Positions 46,705 through 59,605 of a DNA stretch of 64,000 bases are shown piece after piece. The DNA lies in NCBI GenBank assembly GCA_036365515.1, contig CM070877.1, positions 67,807,022-67,871,021 of the forward strand. The letters run 5' to 3'. The position numbers were made by a program, and so were the translations under genes. Each line of letters begins with the position of its first letter. The stretch's first letter is position 1. The DNA comes from Torymus aiolomorphi. Its lineage: Eukaryota; Arthropoda; Insecta; Hymenoptera; Torymidae. Under the pieces are notes generated by a model. That model saw only the letters and a list, made by a program, of their open reading frames with translations. It was not told the DNA's origin and did no database searches.

Positions 46705-47369
46705 CTGAAATTTGAATACTTTTTATTTATTTTACTTTTAATGGTAAATATAAATCAAGATAAGCACTTCAAAATTAAAGCTAAAAAAAAAAGTTTTGTT
46801 TAAGTTCTCTTAATCACTGAAAAGTAAAAAATTAAATTAGGGATAGCTCACACGTACACATGTTTTTTTTTTTAACCCCAAAACAGGTTTACTATAATTT
46901 TTAATTTCGGAGATGGCCACTAACAAAAAGGTGATTAGTTAAATTAGGGGTAATTCACCCCGTCCACGTGTTTTTTTTTTTTAAACCTCGAAACACGTCA
47001 ACTATAATTTTTAATTTTCTTTATAACATGGCAATTTTCAACCAAATTTAGCTCACTAAAACATTTTTATATCAAAAATACAAGGAAAAATATCATATTT
47101 ACCCTTATAAAACCCAGCATTAAAACTGTGCCGAAAAACTCGACTTTTCATAAGAAACAAATAGGTGTTAGTTGGATTAAAAAATTCCGATTCCATCTTG
47201 AGATATTAAAAAAGAACGGTTTTTGGGAGTGATCTTTAAGGGCGGTTTACATCCCCTAGATATGTTTTTCCGCCCATAAAAAAAAATATGTGTCAAATAT
47301 TTTTCGACGCTCTACCCATGTGCAATGTTTCATGAAAATCGGAGGTGGACACTAAGTATCGTTTCCTTG
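46705..47369. repeat. right TIR of the pogo-like element
   Basis: Inverted copy of 36276-37300 with the main part of the second ~455 bp unit deleted. Its outer end is CACTAAGTATCGTTTCCTTG. Confidence 0.8.
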
Positions 47370-47816
47370 TTAGTTATTATATTTGTATGATTGTTACAAT
47401 GGTGGATTAACTTCAAACCACTAAGTCGAGCAGGATAGTAGTTAAATACCTGTTTCAAAACAAATATTTATTAGATCATTGCCAATAGATACTTTTCTTT
47501 TTTAAACTAATGTATTTCTTTAAAATTTTTTATAACAATAATTAATTGTTTGTATAGGATACATAAAGGAAAAAACAAAAAAGATATTTTTTATATTCAG
47601 TCAAATTGTCTAACAAACAGCAAAGATCCACAAAGAGAACAGTTTTATTTATTAATAAAGTTTTGTTGTGAAAAATTTACTTTTGTTTTTTAAATTTAAA
47701 AAATGGAATCGATAAATTAGTTTGAGGAAGCATCTTGCCAATGAATTGGCAGCGTTTTTTTTTTTAATTTAATATTTATGATTTGCAAGTATCATATAAG
47801 TATCATATAAGTATGC

Positions 47817-49163
47817 GATATTTCAGGTGAAGTCGCAGCTCAAAATTTTAAAATCGCTCAAAACTGGTTTTCTTTCAGTTTTTTATGAAAAAAAATGTTC
47901 CTCAAATTTTAGGTCGATATTTGCAAAAATGAAAAAGCTATGCAACATTGAAAATTAATTTTTTTTTTACAATTTTTGGTGAAAATCCAAGTTTATTCAT
48001 TTTTTAATTCAGAATCTTGAAACTTTTTGTATAGAGCATTGATTGGTAAAAAGTTTGCATTTTTTCTATAGAATGTGCCAGTATTTATTTTATGATCCTT
48101 TTTGAAAGTCTCTGATTAGCTGCTTCTTAGTATGCCTTCATCGAAGGATATTGAGGCTGCGGTCAAATATTTTTTATTTGACAAATTTTTTTTTGTTATC
48201 TTCTTCGAAAACCCTTCAAAATGCTTTTTTGATCAATACTGGCCGGGCAAAGGGAAAAAAGTGACAATTTTTTGAAATATCAAGAAAAATCCATAATTTC
48301 AATTTTTGATAACACGATTGATGAAACTGAATATTATTCATACATCTTATGGCATGGATCATACCACTGAATTTTGCTAAAACATCAAATAGAACATTAT
48401 AAATATTTATTTTCAATAATATTAAGCTTTCACAATAAGCGAGACCTAATTATGAATTAATAATAAATTAAGCTATAAAGGTTAATTACTATAAAGCTGT
48501 CAAAATGAAATCAGGCAACAGGCTCATAATTTCATTCATAATTAGGTATCGTTTATTGTGTAAGCCTAATATTATTGAAAATAGATATTTATAATGCTCT
48601 AACAAAATTCAGTGGTACGATCCATGCCATAAGATGTATGAATAATATTCAGTTTCAACAATTGTGTTATCAAAAATTGAAATTATGGATTTTTCTTGAT
48701 ATTTCAAAAAATTGTAACTTTTTGCCCTTTGCTCGGTCAGTATTGATCAAAAAAGCATTTTGAAGGGTTTTCAAAGAAGAATACAAAAAAAATTTGTCGA
48801 ATAAAAAATATTTGGCCGCAGCCTCAATATCCTTCGATGAAGGTTTAATAAGAAGCAGCCAATCAGAGACTTTCAAAAAGGGTCATAAAATAAACACTGG
48901 CTCATTCTACAGAAAAAATGCAAACTTTTTGCCAATTAATACTCTATACAAACAGTTTCAAGATTTTGAGTTGAAAAATGAATAAACTTGGATGTTAACC
49001 AAAAATTGCAAAAAAAATTTAATTTTTAATGTTGCACAGATTTTTTATTTTTGCAAAGATCGACCTAAAATTTGTGGAACATTTTTTTTCATAAAAACTA
49101 AAAGGAAACGAGTTTTGAGCGATTTTAAAATTTTGAGCTATTTACTTCACCTGAAATATCCAT
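47817..49163. repeat. 1.37 kb palindromic element, copy 2
   Basis: Same element as 27975-29345 at the corresponding position of the other arm. Halves 47817-48430 and 48550-49163 are inverted copies ending in GATATTTCAGGTGAAGT. Confidence 0.85.
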
Positions 49164-49856
49164 ATATACATATATGTATATAAAAAGCACAAGTTATTGT
49201 TATATAAGTTACAGCTAAAGAGGAACCCAATTTAACAATAAATTTATAATAATATAATATTTATGACATGGATTTTTTCATAATTCAGAGGTATGTGATA
49301 ATAATTAAGTAGCACTTGTTCATATCACTGCAAATCATATATATCAAATTGTTAAGGACAGTTCAAATAATTTTAATTCAGGCGTCACTCATTTCAACGC
49401 GCTAGTGTACTGTGTAAGTATGTGTGTGCAGAGGGCCCAAGGTACGCAATCCCTATTCCACAGTTTTCGCCAACGTCTATCAACCATTAAGTACACGAGG
49501 GCGCGCTCGATGCTGGCCTCGCGTGATTTTGATATCGTGGGTCGGCTTCGAGTAGCGCGAGCCCGTGACTCGTTGAACATCGTTAGATCTCTCTCTTTTC
49601 CGCCTTTTGCTGTCGTCGACAAAACTGTAAGTACCATATCTATTAAATACAATATCAATATTAATAATGTTTTCTCTACAAATGTTTCATTAAACTATTC
49701 TTTTTATAAACAGTGTTCAGTTGCTAAATATAATTTATTATAATTTACAACCTAAGTACACTGAGTGTGAGTAGTAATTTACTTATTCGCACACCGAGTG
49801 ATGAGAAGTACATCACTTCGTGCACTGGCGCCAAAATTCCGCCAAAATCTCATATA

Positions 49857-51129
49857 TTAGGTGTATGACTTAATTTTTACAGATTTTTTTTTCGAGCTTA
49901 AAATTAGACTTAAAATAGAACTATTTTCGTGATCTTTTGTAGTTATGAAAGAATCGGATGTGAGATTTCAGAACACCGAACGATAAGTCTACGTGGGTTA
50001 CATAACCTCTCAGAATAGCAGAGTTTACGATGGCAACTGATAACCAGCACATTCGGCACTGCATTCTATACGAATTCCAACAAGGCAAAAATGCTTCTAA
50101 AGCACGGGAATCAATTTGTAGTGTTTTCGGTGCCGACGTTGTGTCTTATGAAACGTGTAATTATTGGTATAAACGTTTCAGAACTGGTGATTTCGATCTC
50201 AGTGACCAGCCGCGCTCTGGACAGCCTCGAAAGTTTGAAGATGTGGAATTGCAAGCTCTACTGGATGAAGACTCAACGCAAACGCAACAAGAGCTTGCAA
50301 CTCAGCTAGGAGTCACCCAAACAGCTATTTCCAAGCATTTGTACCAAATGGAAAAAATTCAAAAACTTGGAAGGTAGGTCCCACATGTGTTGACCGAACA
50401 TAACCTAGGTACGTATGAACACGTGCCTTTCACTACTTGCCCGGCAACAAAATAAGGACTTCTTGTGGAAAATTGTGACCGCTGATGAAAAGTATATTTT
50501 TACGAGAATCCCAAACGTAAAAAGTCGTGGGTAGATCCCGGGCAACCCAGTAGATCGACGCCGAAACAGAACATCCACTTAAAGAAGGTTCTTCTGTGTA
50601 TCTGGTGGGATATGAAGGGTGTGCTTTATTATTAACTCCTGGAAACTGGTCAGACGATGACTGCGGAACGCTACAGCCGACAATTGAACAAACTGAGCGA
50701 AGAACTTGATCAGAAAAGGCCATTTTCTGGGCAAGGAAGCAGGCAAGTCATACTGCTGCGTGACAACGCTCGACCTCGCGTTGCTCGCGCGACTCAAAAG
50801 ACCCTCTTGAACTTGGAATGGGAAGTTCTTCCGCACGCAGCATATTCACCAGACTTGGTCCCCCGACTACCATTTGTTCCGGTAATTGCAGCACGCCTTA
50901 GTTGATAAACAGTTCAAAACGCTGGACGATGTGCGTAAATTGGTCGATGACTTTATCGCCTCGAAGCCTACAAGTTTCTTTCGCGCCGGCATTCGTCTGT
51001 TACCTGAGAGATGGCGAGAGGTCATAGAAAACGATGGACAATATTTCCAAGATTAAGTTCGTTGTTCTTTATTTTTTTATATGAAATAAATTTGCTGAAA
51101 AATCTGTAAAAATTAAGTCATACACCCAA
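49857..51129 (+). mobile_element. mariner transposon B
   Basis: A 1273 bp element with inverted ends TTRGGTGTATGACTTAATTT (continuing TTACAGATTTTT), flanked by TA (49855-49856, 51130-51131). It carries a plus-strand transposase broken by frameshifts. It differs clearly from mariner A in ends and protein, so it is a separate lineage. It lies in the right inverted arm only. Confidence 0.93.
50030..51056 (+). pseudogene. mariner transposase B, frameshifted
   Basis: The open N-terminal piece (50030-50377, 115 codons) holds the helix-turn-helix region (TCNYWYKRFRTGDFDLSD, LATQLGVTQTAISKHL). Downstream the three catalytic regions are recognisable in shifted frames: TADEKY (about 50480), [11 protein letters not shown] (50750) and SPDLV then, after a shift, DYHLFR (50847-50880). 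The C-terminus LPERWREVIENDGQYFQD ends at the stop at 51056. At least three frame changes and several stops disable it. Total length of about 342 codons is normal for mariner. Confidence 0.9.
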
Positions 51130-51350
51130 TACGTAGACATACGCATGTACACCCGAGGGAAGTTGATTCTTTCCGAGTGTGCCGAGCAAATGGCAACGTC
51201 GCACAGCCGTTCGGCCGTCCACGTTTGAGCGTCGAATTCTCATCTACAGTGGCGCGCTAGTCTATGGCGTAAGAAATGGTTGCGCAGACGACGCGAATGT
51301 GAAAGCAGTGTATTTAGAGCCACTAGAGGTTATGTTAGATGAGATCTAAC

Positions 51351-51535
51351 CATAGACATAAGAGAGATAGACTGCGGGTGTAAGTTAGCGAGAGTGGCAC
51401 CCGTTGAGAGAGAGACAGATGCATAGAAGATATATGTAATAGAAGGTATGTCGTCTCTAACGCATGTGCGCGAACATGGTTAGAGGTGCCACTCTTGCTA
51501 ACCTACACCCGCAGTCTATCTCTCTTATGTCTATG
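51351..51535. mobile_element. 185 bp hAT-like MITE
   Basis: Inverted arms of ~50 bp start CATAGACATAAGAGAGATAG. The 8 bp GATCTAAC is repeated directly on both sides (51343-51350, 51536-51543). An 8 bp target duplication is the hallmark of hAT elements. It is inserted in the GC-rich segment of the 2.8 kb TIR element, after capture of that segment. Confidence 0.85.
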
Positions 51536-51821
51536 GATCTAACAGAGAGAGCCAACAGAGACGCGGCGAACCGCGTCATCTTCGTCGCCGGAGAAGATGA
51601 GGAGCAAGTCGCCACCGCTGTTACTGCTGCGCGCTTTGCAGGCGAAGAAAGGGAAGGAAAAGGAGAAAGAGGAGCAGCGTGTATAGCAGTCCGCATCGGA
51701 GGAGTCGGGGTGGAGAGCCATGGCTGAGAATCAAGGCAACTCGTCCAACTTCTCGGACCACAACCAAGATACTTTAATTTCATGCATTTATTTGTGTTTG
51801 AAAACTTTGATTTATACAAAA

Positions 51822-52226
<405 letters not shown>

Positions 52227-52229
52227 TAG

Positions 52230-52349
<120 letters not shown>

Positions 52350-52366
52350 TAAAAAAATTTATATTC

Positions 52367-53000
52367 CAGAGAATTAGCTGCTCGAGTATTTTTAGTTGTA
52401 TTCAACAATTTTAAGGAAAAAGCTGAAAGCATTGATCAATATATAAATAAAATTCAGGATAAGTCTTGGAAGAAAAATAATGTTTCTTCAAGTGAGAAAT
52501 TTGTTTTATCAATACTTAATGAGGTATTTAATTTTAATATTAAATAAAAACAAGCCACTATTACTTATCAACTTTAAAATATCATTAAATTATTTAAGGT
52601 TAATGGACAATATGAACAAATAAATGATTTTATTGAAACTAGAAGATTCTATATTCCACCACCAGCTAAGCCATTAGACTGGTCATTTGAATTAGAATGG
52701 ACTGGATTGAGTATAAGTTGTGCAGAAAATGTAAAGGTAATATACATAATATGTTATCATAGTTATTATAAAAAAATGTAGATATAAAGCATTGAAATAA
52801 ATATTTACTTTTAGGTAAATGCTGATGCTAAGCTTGGTTCATGGAAAATGCAAGCTGTTGAAGATGATTCTTGTAATGTACTCAATGATACTAAAGATAT
52901 ATTAGGAGAAGATACTACCTCTAAATCTCGTAATGTAACAAATGTTGTGACAGAAAATGTAAAAATTGATATGCATAGGAACGAAATTGAATCAGACTAA
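52367..53000 (+). pseudogene. three-exon fragment of an unrecognised host gene
   Basis: Open blocks with good splice sites: 52367-52523 (after TTCCAG; ends NNVSSSEKFVLSILNE, then GT), 52599-52736 (VNGQYEQINDFIETRRFYIP ... ISCAENVK, then GT) and 52815-53000 (VNADAKLGSWKMQAVEDD ... NEIESD, stop). Phases agree across both short introns and there is no internal stop, so this was recently a real gene end. The C-terminus is acidic and low in complexity. I do not recognise the protein. The 30 bp repeat of NOL11-like exon 2 lies on both sides (52053 and 53253). Confidence 0.5.
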
Positions 53001-53189
53001 ATTATTAATGGTCACCTATTTGGAGGAAAATATATACCATTTTCTGGTATGTGAAGTCGGAGAATAATATATAAAACGTAAAATAAATATATTAATTCAT
53101 CAATTATTGTAAATGAAAACGAAGCTGCTATGAAATATTCTGGTAGTCAAAGAGAAATGATGATATATGGATTTATCCTAAAAAGTCAA

Positions 53190-53340
53190 GTAAAACTTGA
53201 GTATTGGAGTGGACATTGATCTCGAATAATAGTGTTCTATGATTTGAAACAAGTCAGTAGTTGGTCTACTAAAGAACGTTTAATATTTTCTCATCGTGTA
53301 GTATTATTTTATACTCTCGTTAGCAAGTACTGTAAGTTAT
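53190..53340 (+). pseudogene. second NOL11-like exon 2 fragment
   Basis: The frame VFYDLKQVSSWSTKERL repeats the exon 2 core at 52035. A 30 bp stretch (53253-53282) is identical to 52053-52082, exactly 1200 bp apart. The downstream frame (IFSHRVVLFY) differs from the first copy, so the two are partial duplicates or derive from different captures. Confidence 0.5.
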
Positions 53341-54159
53341 AAGTGCTTTAATCCGTCTAAGTATTGCATTTATAATGAATTGTATATTACCAAGAAAATA
53401 AAGATGTCGTTAATTAATTTGTAATTATATATTCTTTATTAACGTAATTACTTAAACCCTAAAAATTTGTTTTTATTGTTTTTATACTCGCTATTTTAAG
53501 AATATTTTACTTATTATCTGATCTACTTTAAACGCAGCTATTTTTACTACAAACTTTGTAAATTTGATAGATAGATTCTGTAAATTTATTAGAATTTGTG
53601 TTTTTATGCATTTCGAACTAATTCTAAATTAAGTGTTTCTTTGGCAGCCGAGTTATATTTGTAATTATTGAAAAATTTTACAATTAACGTTATTAGAATT
53701 ATTTTATAAATATTTAATCATCTCATTTGAACCATAAATTGGATAATTTTAAGTATTTGTTTTTTTTTAATTTAAATTCCTTAACCTCAAAACCATTTCA
53801 TGAATCATTTCTTACGCCATAGACTAGCGCGCCACTGTAGATGAGAATTCGACGCTCCAATGTGGACGGCCGAACGGCTGTGCGACGTTGCCATTTGCCC
53901 GGCACACTCGGAAAGAATCAACTTCCCTCGGGTGTACATACAAATAGAGTCACATAATCACACGCACATTAACATTGTAGTCACACACTGATACATGTAT
54001 ACAGTCATAATGCCTGTGTAATTACATACAGTCACACGCAAGTACTTACACAGTTGTGGAAATAAAAACTATGTTTTAATGTTGAATTTTGTGTAACTCG
54101 TGCGATAATCGCGCGATTCGTCGCGCGATAATCGCGCGATATTTTTCAATAGGGTTTGC

Positions 54160-55590
54160 GTATTCCACATTTATTTGTTTGGAAACCTGATTTCTTGGAT
54201 TCTTTTACGGTACAAAAACATGCTGGAACATAAGGCAAACATTATTTATCATCTAAATCTGATAATGGCCGTCCTTATAATGTCATGGGTTCACGAATTA
54301 TGAAGATTTAAAGGTAAAAATTAGTTTCTTTCTTTAAGCTCGAATAAATTGGTAAAGAAAAGTGACATTAGATCGTGTAAAAAAACAAATCCAAGCTTTG
54401 ATGTTCCGTTGATTTTGTTTCTGACAAATTTTTTTTTTTTTTTTTTTTTTAATGCAATTAATGAAACACGAGAAACAAATTTCAAAATTTAGTAACATTA
54501 TTTCTGCATTAGAATTTTCTTAAAATTCTGTCTCTCTACGACCATTTGTCTCAAAGTTCGACCAATTCGAAGCTAGTAATTTATTTTCATAGAAATAGGT
54601 ATCTCTTTATTCTTCTTTGTTTCAGTGTATAACGCATGAGGTCAGATGAATATCAAATCGCACGAAATTCAACAGGTAGGAAATTGTTCTCATCGCTTTC
54701 CTCGATTTAAAAGTGTTACCTTTGTGGAAAATCACCGACTGATCATACTTGTGATACAATATATTATTGCTTTCAATGTAGAAACATTAACTTTGAAATA
54801 GTAATATCTATCCCTAAGTGTCTGAATATAGTTGTATTCAATCACGGCAAGAAAAGGTGCTACTTAATAATAATGATACTCGACTTTAAAAGTATCAAAC
54901 ATGAAAAGGTACATTACACGAGAGCGCAAAGTAGGTGATTCTTTTCCGAGTCCAGTTTGGTTCACTATTTTCTGAACCTCGGAGCGCAAAAATCGACTAT
55001 GGATGCATGTTAAGCGGGCGCAAAGTGGTAGATTTTTTGCTTTAGGACGAGAATCGGGCACTTTCAAAAAATCTATTAGGCTTTAAATTATTATCTATGA
55101 GTTTTGATAGGACGTTTATATGAGTGATCGTAATAAGAATATTAAAGATTTATTAATTAGAATTATAAGTAACGTTTCAAGACTTAGAGGTTTTTTGAAT
55201 CTCTATGCTTGGAAATCGTGTAGTTGTAACAATCGGTGTTTATGAACTAGTATACCAAATTATTAAAAATAAAATAGGGTAATCAATAGTAAATTACGCT
55301 TTTAGCACGCGAAGAAGATTGTTTTAACGAAGGTTAAGTTTCATAGTGACAATCACACAAGCAAAAGTAATATAAGAGTATATCGTCACCTAAGCGCAAC
55401 AATGGTGTATGTCCACTTATTTTCATGTCGAGATATCATCGAAACAAGTTTTCCGTATATTAACTGCATTAAATAAAAATATATAGAGTAAAAAATATAC
55501 ATTATAACATCATTTCACTTTAATATAATACTGTAATGTTGAAGACTATATTCTTAATTAACAATTTTTTGCATTAACTCCAAAAAGTCA
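54160..55590. other. spacer without recognised genes
   Basis: AT-rich, with a poly-T run at 54427-54450. Near 54714-54790 a short frame CYLCGKSPTDHTCD is cysteine-rich but too short and irregular to call a zinc-knuckle exon. Nothing else is recognisable. Confidence 0.5.
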
Positions 55591-55591
55591 A

Positions 55592-55680
55592 CTAGGGGTC
55601 GAGCCCCCCTGCGTGTCTTCGGCACGCCAATCCCCCGCCCCCTCACATACGTGCTCTTTGTTTCACTCGTCGCTCCCCTC
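55592..55680 (-). mobile_element. second Helitron-type 3' end
   Basis: On the minus strand GGATTGGCGTGCCGAAGACA is followed by GCAGGGGGGCTCGACCCC and CTAG, then T. This is the same layout as the end at 43845: a TTGGCG-x-GC block, a G/C hairpin and CTAG-T. The body to the right (to about 57350) is AT-rich with no recognised gene, and its 5' end was not found. Confidence 0.5.
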
Positions 55681-55689
55681 TCTCTAGGT

Positions 55690-57348
55690 AAAAACTTCGT
55701 TTTACATAATAGGCACGACGCAATGCTCAGGACCTTATAATTTTATTATTACAAAAATTGTAATACGTTATTTTTATTGTTTTTATCATTAAAATAAACA
55801 TTAATACATATGCAATAAAATTAAAAGAATAAAAATTATCCATTTACTTTCACACATTTATTTAATATGTATAAGCAACCCATTCATACATTTTATCTGA
55901 TCTTTAAACATATGGATATTTATATGAAAATGACCATGCCTACACCTTGAAATGCAAACCGTCGGGCCCACCAAGTATGTATGGGAGATTGGAGAACCAC
56001 CCGTGCTAGAGAAGCTCTAGACTTCTCTTGTCCTCCCAAGATGCGTAATATTATAGAAACTTCAAAATTGAGAAAGAAGAATGAAAAATAGGGATGTGTT
56101 GGTAACTATGTAATTTTGTTATATAGGCTTTGACTTTTCGTAAATATCTGAAAAAATTCTTATGAATTTTAGAAATAATAAGAAGGTATGGTAGTTATAT
56201 AATTGAAATAACTTAATTACGTCCACATGGGAGTAAAGTGCGTAGGTATTGTAAGGTTTTGTAGAAGTATGTGAGATATTGTTCCTCTTAGGTGTTAAGT
56301 AGTACTTTATGCCTGCTGGCTGAATATTTTTGAAGTTACAACGTGGGCGTAAAATGTAATTTTACATGCAAGATACGAAAAGTTCTATTATGTCAGTCAA
56401 GTTAACTTATTGGGAACTTGATTACAATAAATTGATTTCAGTACTTTCTTGTGCTTAATTTGTATAGAAGGATAAACACATTTGAAGACATTTCTGAGAA
56501 CAGTCATACAGTTACTTCGGAAAATTGTTTGCATTACTTGACTATCGATAATTGATTTCACAACTTTCATTTGTTTCATTTGTTTAATTTATTTTATATT
56601 TATTTTATACTTGCGTAGAAAGTATTATTGACAAATATTCTTTGTTTTACTGATTGTTTTAATAATTACGTAGTGTGAAATCGTTATGAGAGTTTATTAT
56701 AGTATTTTATTAATAACATTATTAAATGGTAGTATTGTTATTCACAATCAAATATACTTAAAATAAAATCAAAATGAAATACAAAAATATAAAAAAATAG
56801 TTCAATAAATAGAAGTCTCTATAAAAGAAAATCAGACAATAAAAATAAAGATACCCAGGTGGAAATAATTTTTGCGTAAAACTGTCAATAAAAGAAAAAA
56901 AATGCTAGTAACAAATAATAACAGGACGATTTGGGACGCTTACAACAGTTAGAACGTGTTCTGAATTCCTAATAATAGTTATAAGTACTATTTGCATTTA
57001 TTTTCTTTTTCTGATGGTTCCCTGTGAGAAATGGTTTTAGGATACAAAAAAGCAAATAACTCTCAATAACTGTTATCAAGTGTTACTTAATGTAAATACT
57101 CAATTTTAACTGTTATTTATTGTTTTTAATAGTTAATATTAATTATTTAAATTTATTAATACTCTAGAAGTCACATAATTCCTTATAATTATTGTTAGTG
57201 ACTGTTATTAATTTTAAGAAACAATTTTAAGTTAATCATATAATTTTCGGTAGTTAATTATCAATTATTATGATAAAATTATCTTTATAATCGAAATCAA
57301 GTTATAAATTATACAACAATATTAATAATTAATTATAAATTAACATTA
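55690..57348. other. AT-rich sequence, no gene recognised
   Basis: No domain or repeat structure was identified except a short GC-richer patch at 55960-56030 containing GAGAAGCTCTAGACTTCTC. It could be the body of the Helitron-type element ending at 55592. Confidence 0.4.
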
Positions 57349-57350
57349 TA

Positions 57351-58037
57351 TCGACGTGCCATACAAAAACTAACACATCTTTTTTTGCGGAAGAAAACTA
57401 AAACATTTCCAAAATTTCTGACAAAAAATAACACGTTTCAATAATTTCGGACGAAAAAATAACACATTTTCGGAATTTCTGACGAAAACTAACACGTTTA
57501 GATTTTTTATAATAGATTTTTGTGTTTAAAGACATTATAACCTCTCTCTTCCATAAAAGCCTACGCTACAAACTCGATTTTCAACAATTTTTTTCTCGAA
57601 AATCACGTAGACAGAAATTCTCAAAAAATTCATTTAATCGTGTTTTTAACTACGGAATAACATATAACATTTTCAAGTCGATCTCTGCGTTTCGCCGAGA
57701 CTCCTGAACATCCTTAAGAGCGCTTTAGACTACGGGCTAACAGTCGCTAGAATCACTATTAATTAATGTTTTCGACATCGCTGAGTACAAATCTGACATT
57801 ATTATTTTGTTTAATGAAGTAGAAGGAACATTGAATAAAATGTCGATTTAACTGAATATTCATTAAAATGGATTGCGGACAGTTTATTCATGAAAGTTCT
57901 TTTGTTTCATACTGTTATATATTTTTATATATATATATTATTTCTTCAAGAAATTATAAAGAAAGTACGTAATACAACATGATGATTGTATTGTTCAATC
58001 AAGAAAACCATTTACCGTGTATTTTAAATGGTAATAT
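57351..58037. mobile_element. half copy of the TCGACGTGCC element
   Basis: Begins TCGACGTGCCATA after TA (57349-57350). It follows 32144-32910 closely through the TAACAC ladder and the ACCTCTCTCTTCCATAAAAG and CTGAACAT blocks. It stops at 58037, where different sequence beginning CAGGGTGTGTCAAAAG takes over directly after TA. The right half is absent from the window. Confidence 0.85.
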
Positions 58038-59040
58038 ACAGGGTGTGTCAAAAGTTCCGGGACGGCCAGTTATCTCAGCGGGAATGCATTTTCAGAAAAA
58101 ATGTTTCATACAAAAGATGTAGGATTTTTCCCTGGCTATCTGATGGTGACCTTGAATTTGACCTTGGGCTTGACCTTCAAGGTCATTTGAAGGTCAAGTC
58201 GAATTTTTTAAATGGGAACCCTCCTTTTTTATTGCGCAAACCGAAAGAGGGAAAAATTCTCTTTCCAACGATATAAGACACATACGCGGTCAAATGTGAT
58301 CTAGAGGTCGTTTCAAGGTCAAGTCGGTAAAATGAGGTCAAATTGATCTTGGGCAGTCCAAAGCATGGAAACTAAGGGCGTTGGGAAAAAACTTTCCATA
58401 CGAAAGTTTCCGCAAATCGAATGGAGCATCTGATGGTGAGCATGAATTTGACCTTGGGCTTGACTTTCAAGGTCATTTAAAGGTCAAGTCGATTTTTTGA
58501 ATGGGAACCCTCTTTTTGTTGCAGAAATGCGGGAAAACTTACCTTTCCAGCGGTGTAAGATACATACGGGGTTAAAAGTGAGCCGAAGGTCATTTGAAGG
58601 TCAACGTTCTTATACTCCGATCATTTGGACACCCCATCGAATTTCGTGTATCAGGGCGTTAAAAAACATTTTTTGTGCAAACGTTTTTGGATCAAAACCC
58701 AGACCTGGGACCTGGCTAATCACCGCTGACCTTGGAACGACCTTGGGTCGACCCAACGGGGCAAACCGACCCCAGATACGGGTTCAGCGACCCCGAAAAC
58801 CCATGGGTCCGTGGTTTCAAGTACCTTCTGCAATTCCTTCTGGTTTGACCTTGGAACGACCTTGGGTCGACCCAACGGGGCAAACCGACCCCAGATACGG
58901 GTTCAGCGACCCCGAAAACCCATGGGTCCGTGGTTTTAAGCACCTTCTGCAATTCCTTCTAGTTTGACCTTGGAACGACCTTGGGTCGATCCAGCGGGGC
59001 AAACCGACCCCAGATACGGGTTCAGCGACCCCGAAAACAA
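58038..59040. repeat. element end with 290 bp and 119 bp tandem repeats
   Basis: Starts CAGGGTGTGTCAAAAGTTCC next to TA, a wording common at insect TA-target element ends. A ~290 bp unit (TGACCTTGGGCTTGAC, AAGGTCATTTGAAGGTCAAG) occurs near 58141 and 58431. It is followed by a 119 bp unit (GACCTTGGAACGACCTTGGG, GACCCCAGATACGGGTTCAG) in 2.6 copies at 58727-59038. The GC-richer repeats create open frames on both strands, which I do not regard as genes. No matching inverted end was found. Confidence 0.7.
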
Positions 59041-59285
59041 AATAAATATGCGCAAGTCATTTGGGATCTCATGTTTATGTGGGTTCTTATATTTACTCAT
59101 ACTTATTACAGTGTGGGTCCCCCATTCAATCGTCATTTCAGTCTCAACTATCGAGCCAGTGCTGTGATTCTCGAGAAATTTTATCTACAACTATTGAGAA
59201 ATATTCATGTTTGAAAGATACTTATGGATCAGGATGGGGCTTTTTTAATACAAAAAAAGAGACTTGATCTTTTTTTCTGTAAATG

Positions 59286-59336
59286 CTTCAAAGCGACGTT
59301 TCGTCGGCTTGGTCTGCCGACCTCTTCAGGCTAGAT
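59286..59336 (-). ncRNA. hammerhead ribozyme motif
   Basis: The minus strand holds the core CTGAAGA, a stem II of GTCGGC / GCCGAC closed by a short loop, then GAAA and ACGTC. This is the CUGANGA ... GAAA ... UH layout of a hammerhead, with a minimal stem III (A-C/G-U). The C after GU would be the cleavage position, and the next bases GCT can pair with AGC before the core as stem I. Such minimal hammerheads are known in Penelope-like elements, and this one lies downstream of a Penelope frame. Activity is not shown. Confidence 0.7.
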
Positions 59337-59605
59337 GTTTATTAAATAAAAATACAGAATTACAAATCACGTATAACATTCGATAAAAAAACCAATGATA
59401 TATAAAAAAAGGAAACGAACCCTATTTACCTTAAACGTTAGCACAAGTCAACGAGTCAAAATTTATAACGATGTACAGTCATATTAACACTTACGGCTAG
59501 TGGCAAAGAACATTAACGTACATATCAATTTATACACAACGCTATCAAAATAGACGAAAGTATTGAAGTAGTCAATCATAACAAAAACAATCATGACGTT
59601 AGCAG

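Noticed and set aside
54714..54790. Zinc-knuckle exon (CYLCGKSPTDHTCD)
   Set aside because: Cysteine/histidine spacing does not fit C-x2-C-x4-H-x4-C and the open stretch is very short.
58497..59136. Open frames on both strands around 58.5-59.1 kb as genes
   Set aside because: They lie in 290 bp and 119 bp tandem repeats; similar peptides recur because the DNA unit recurs.
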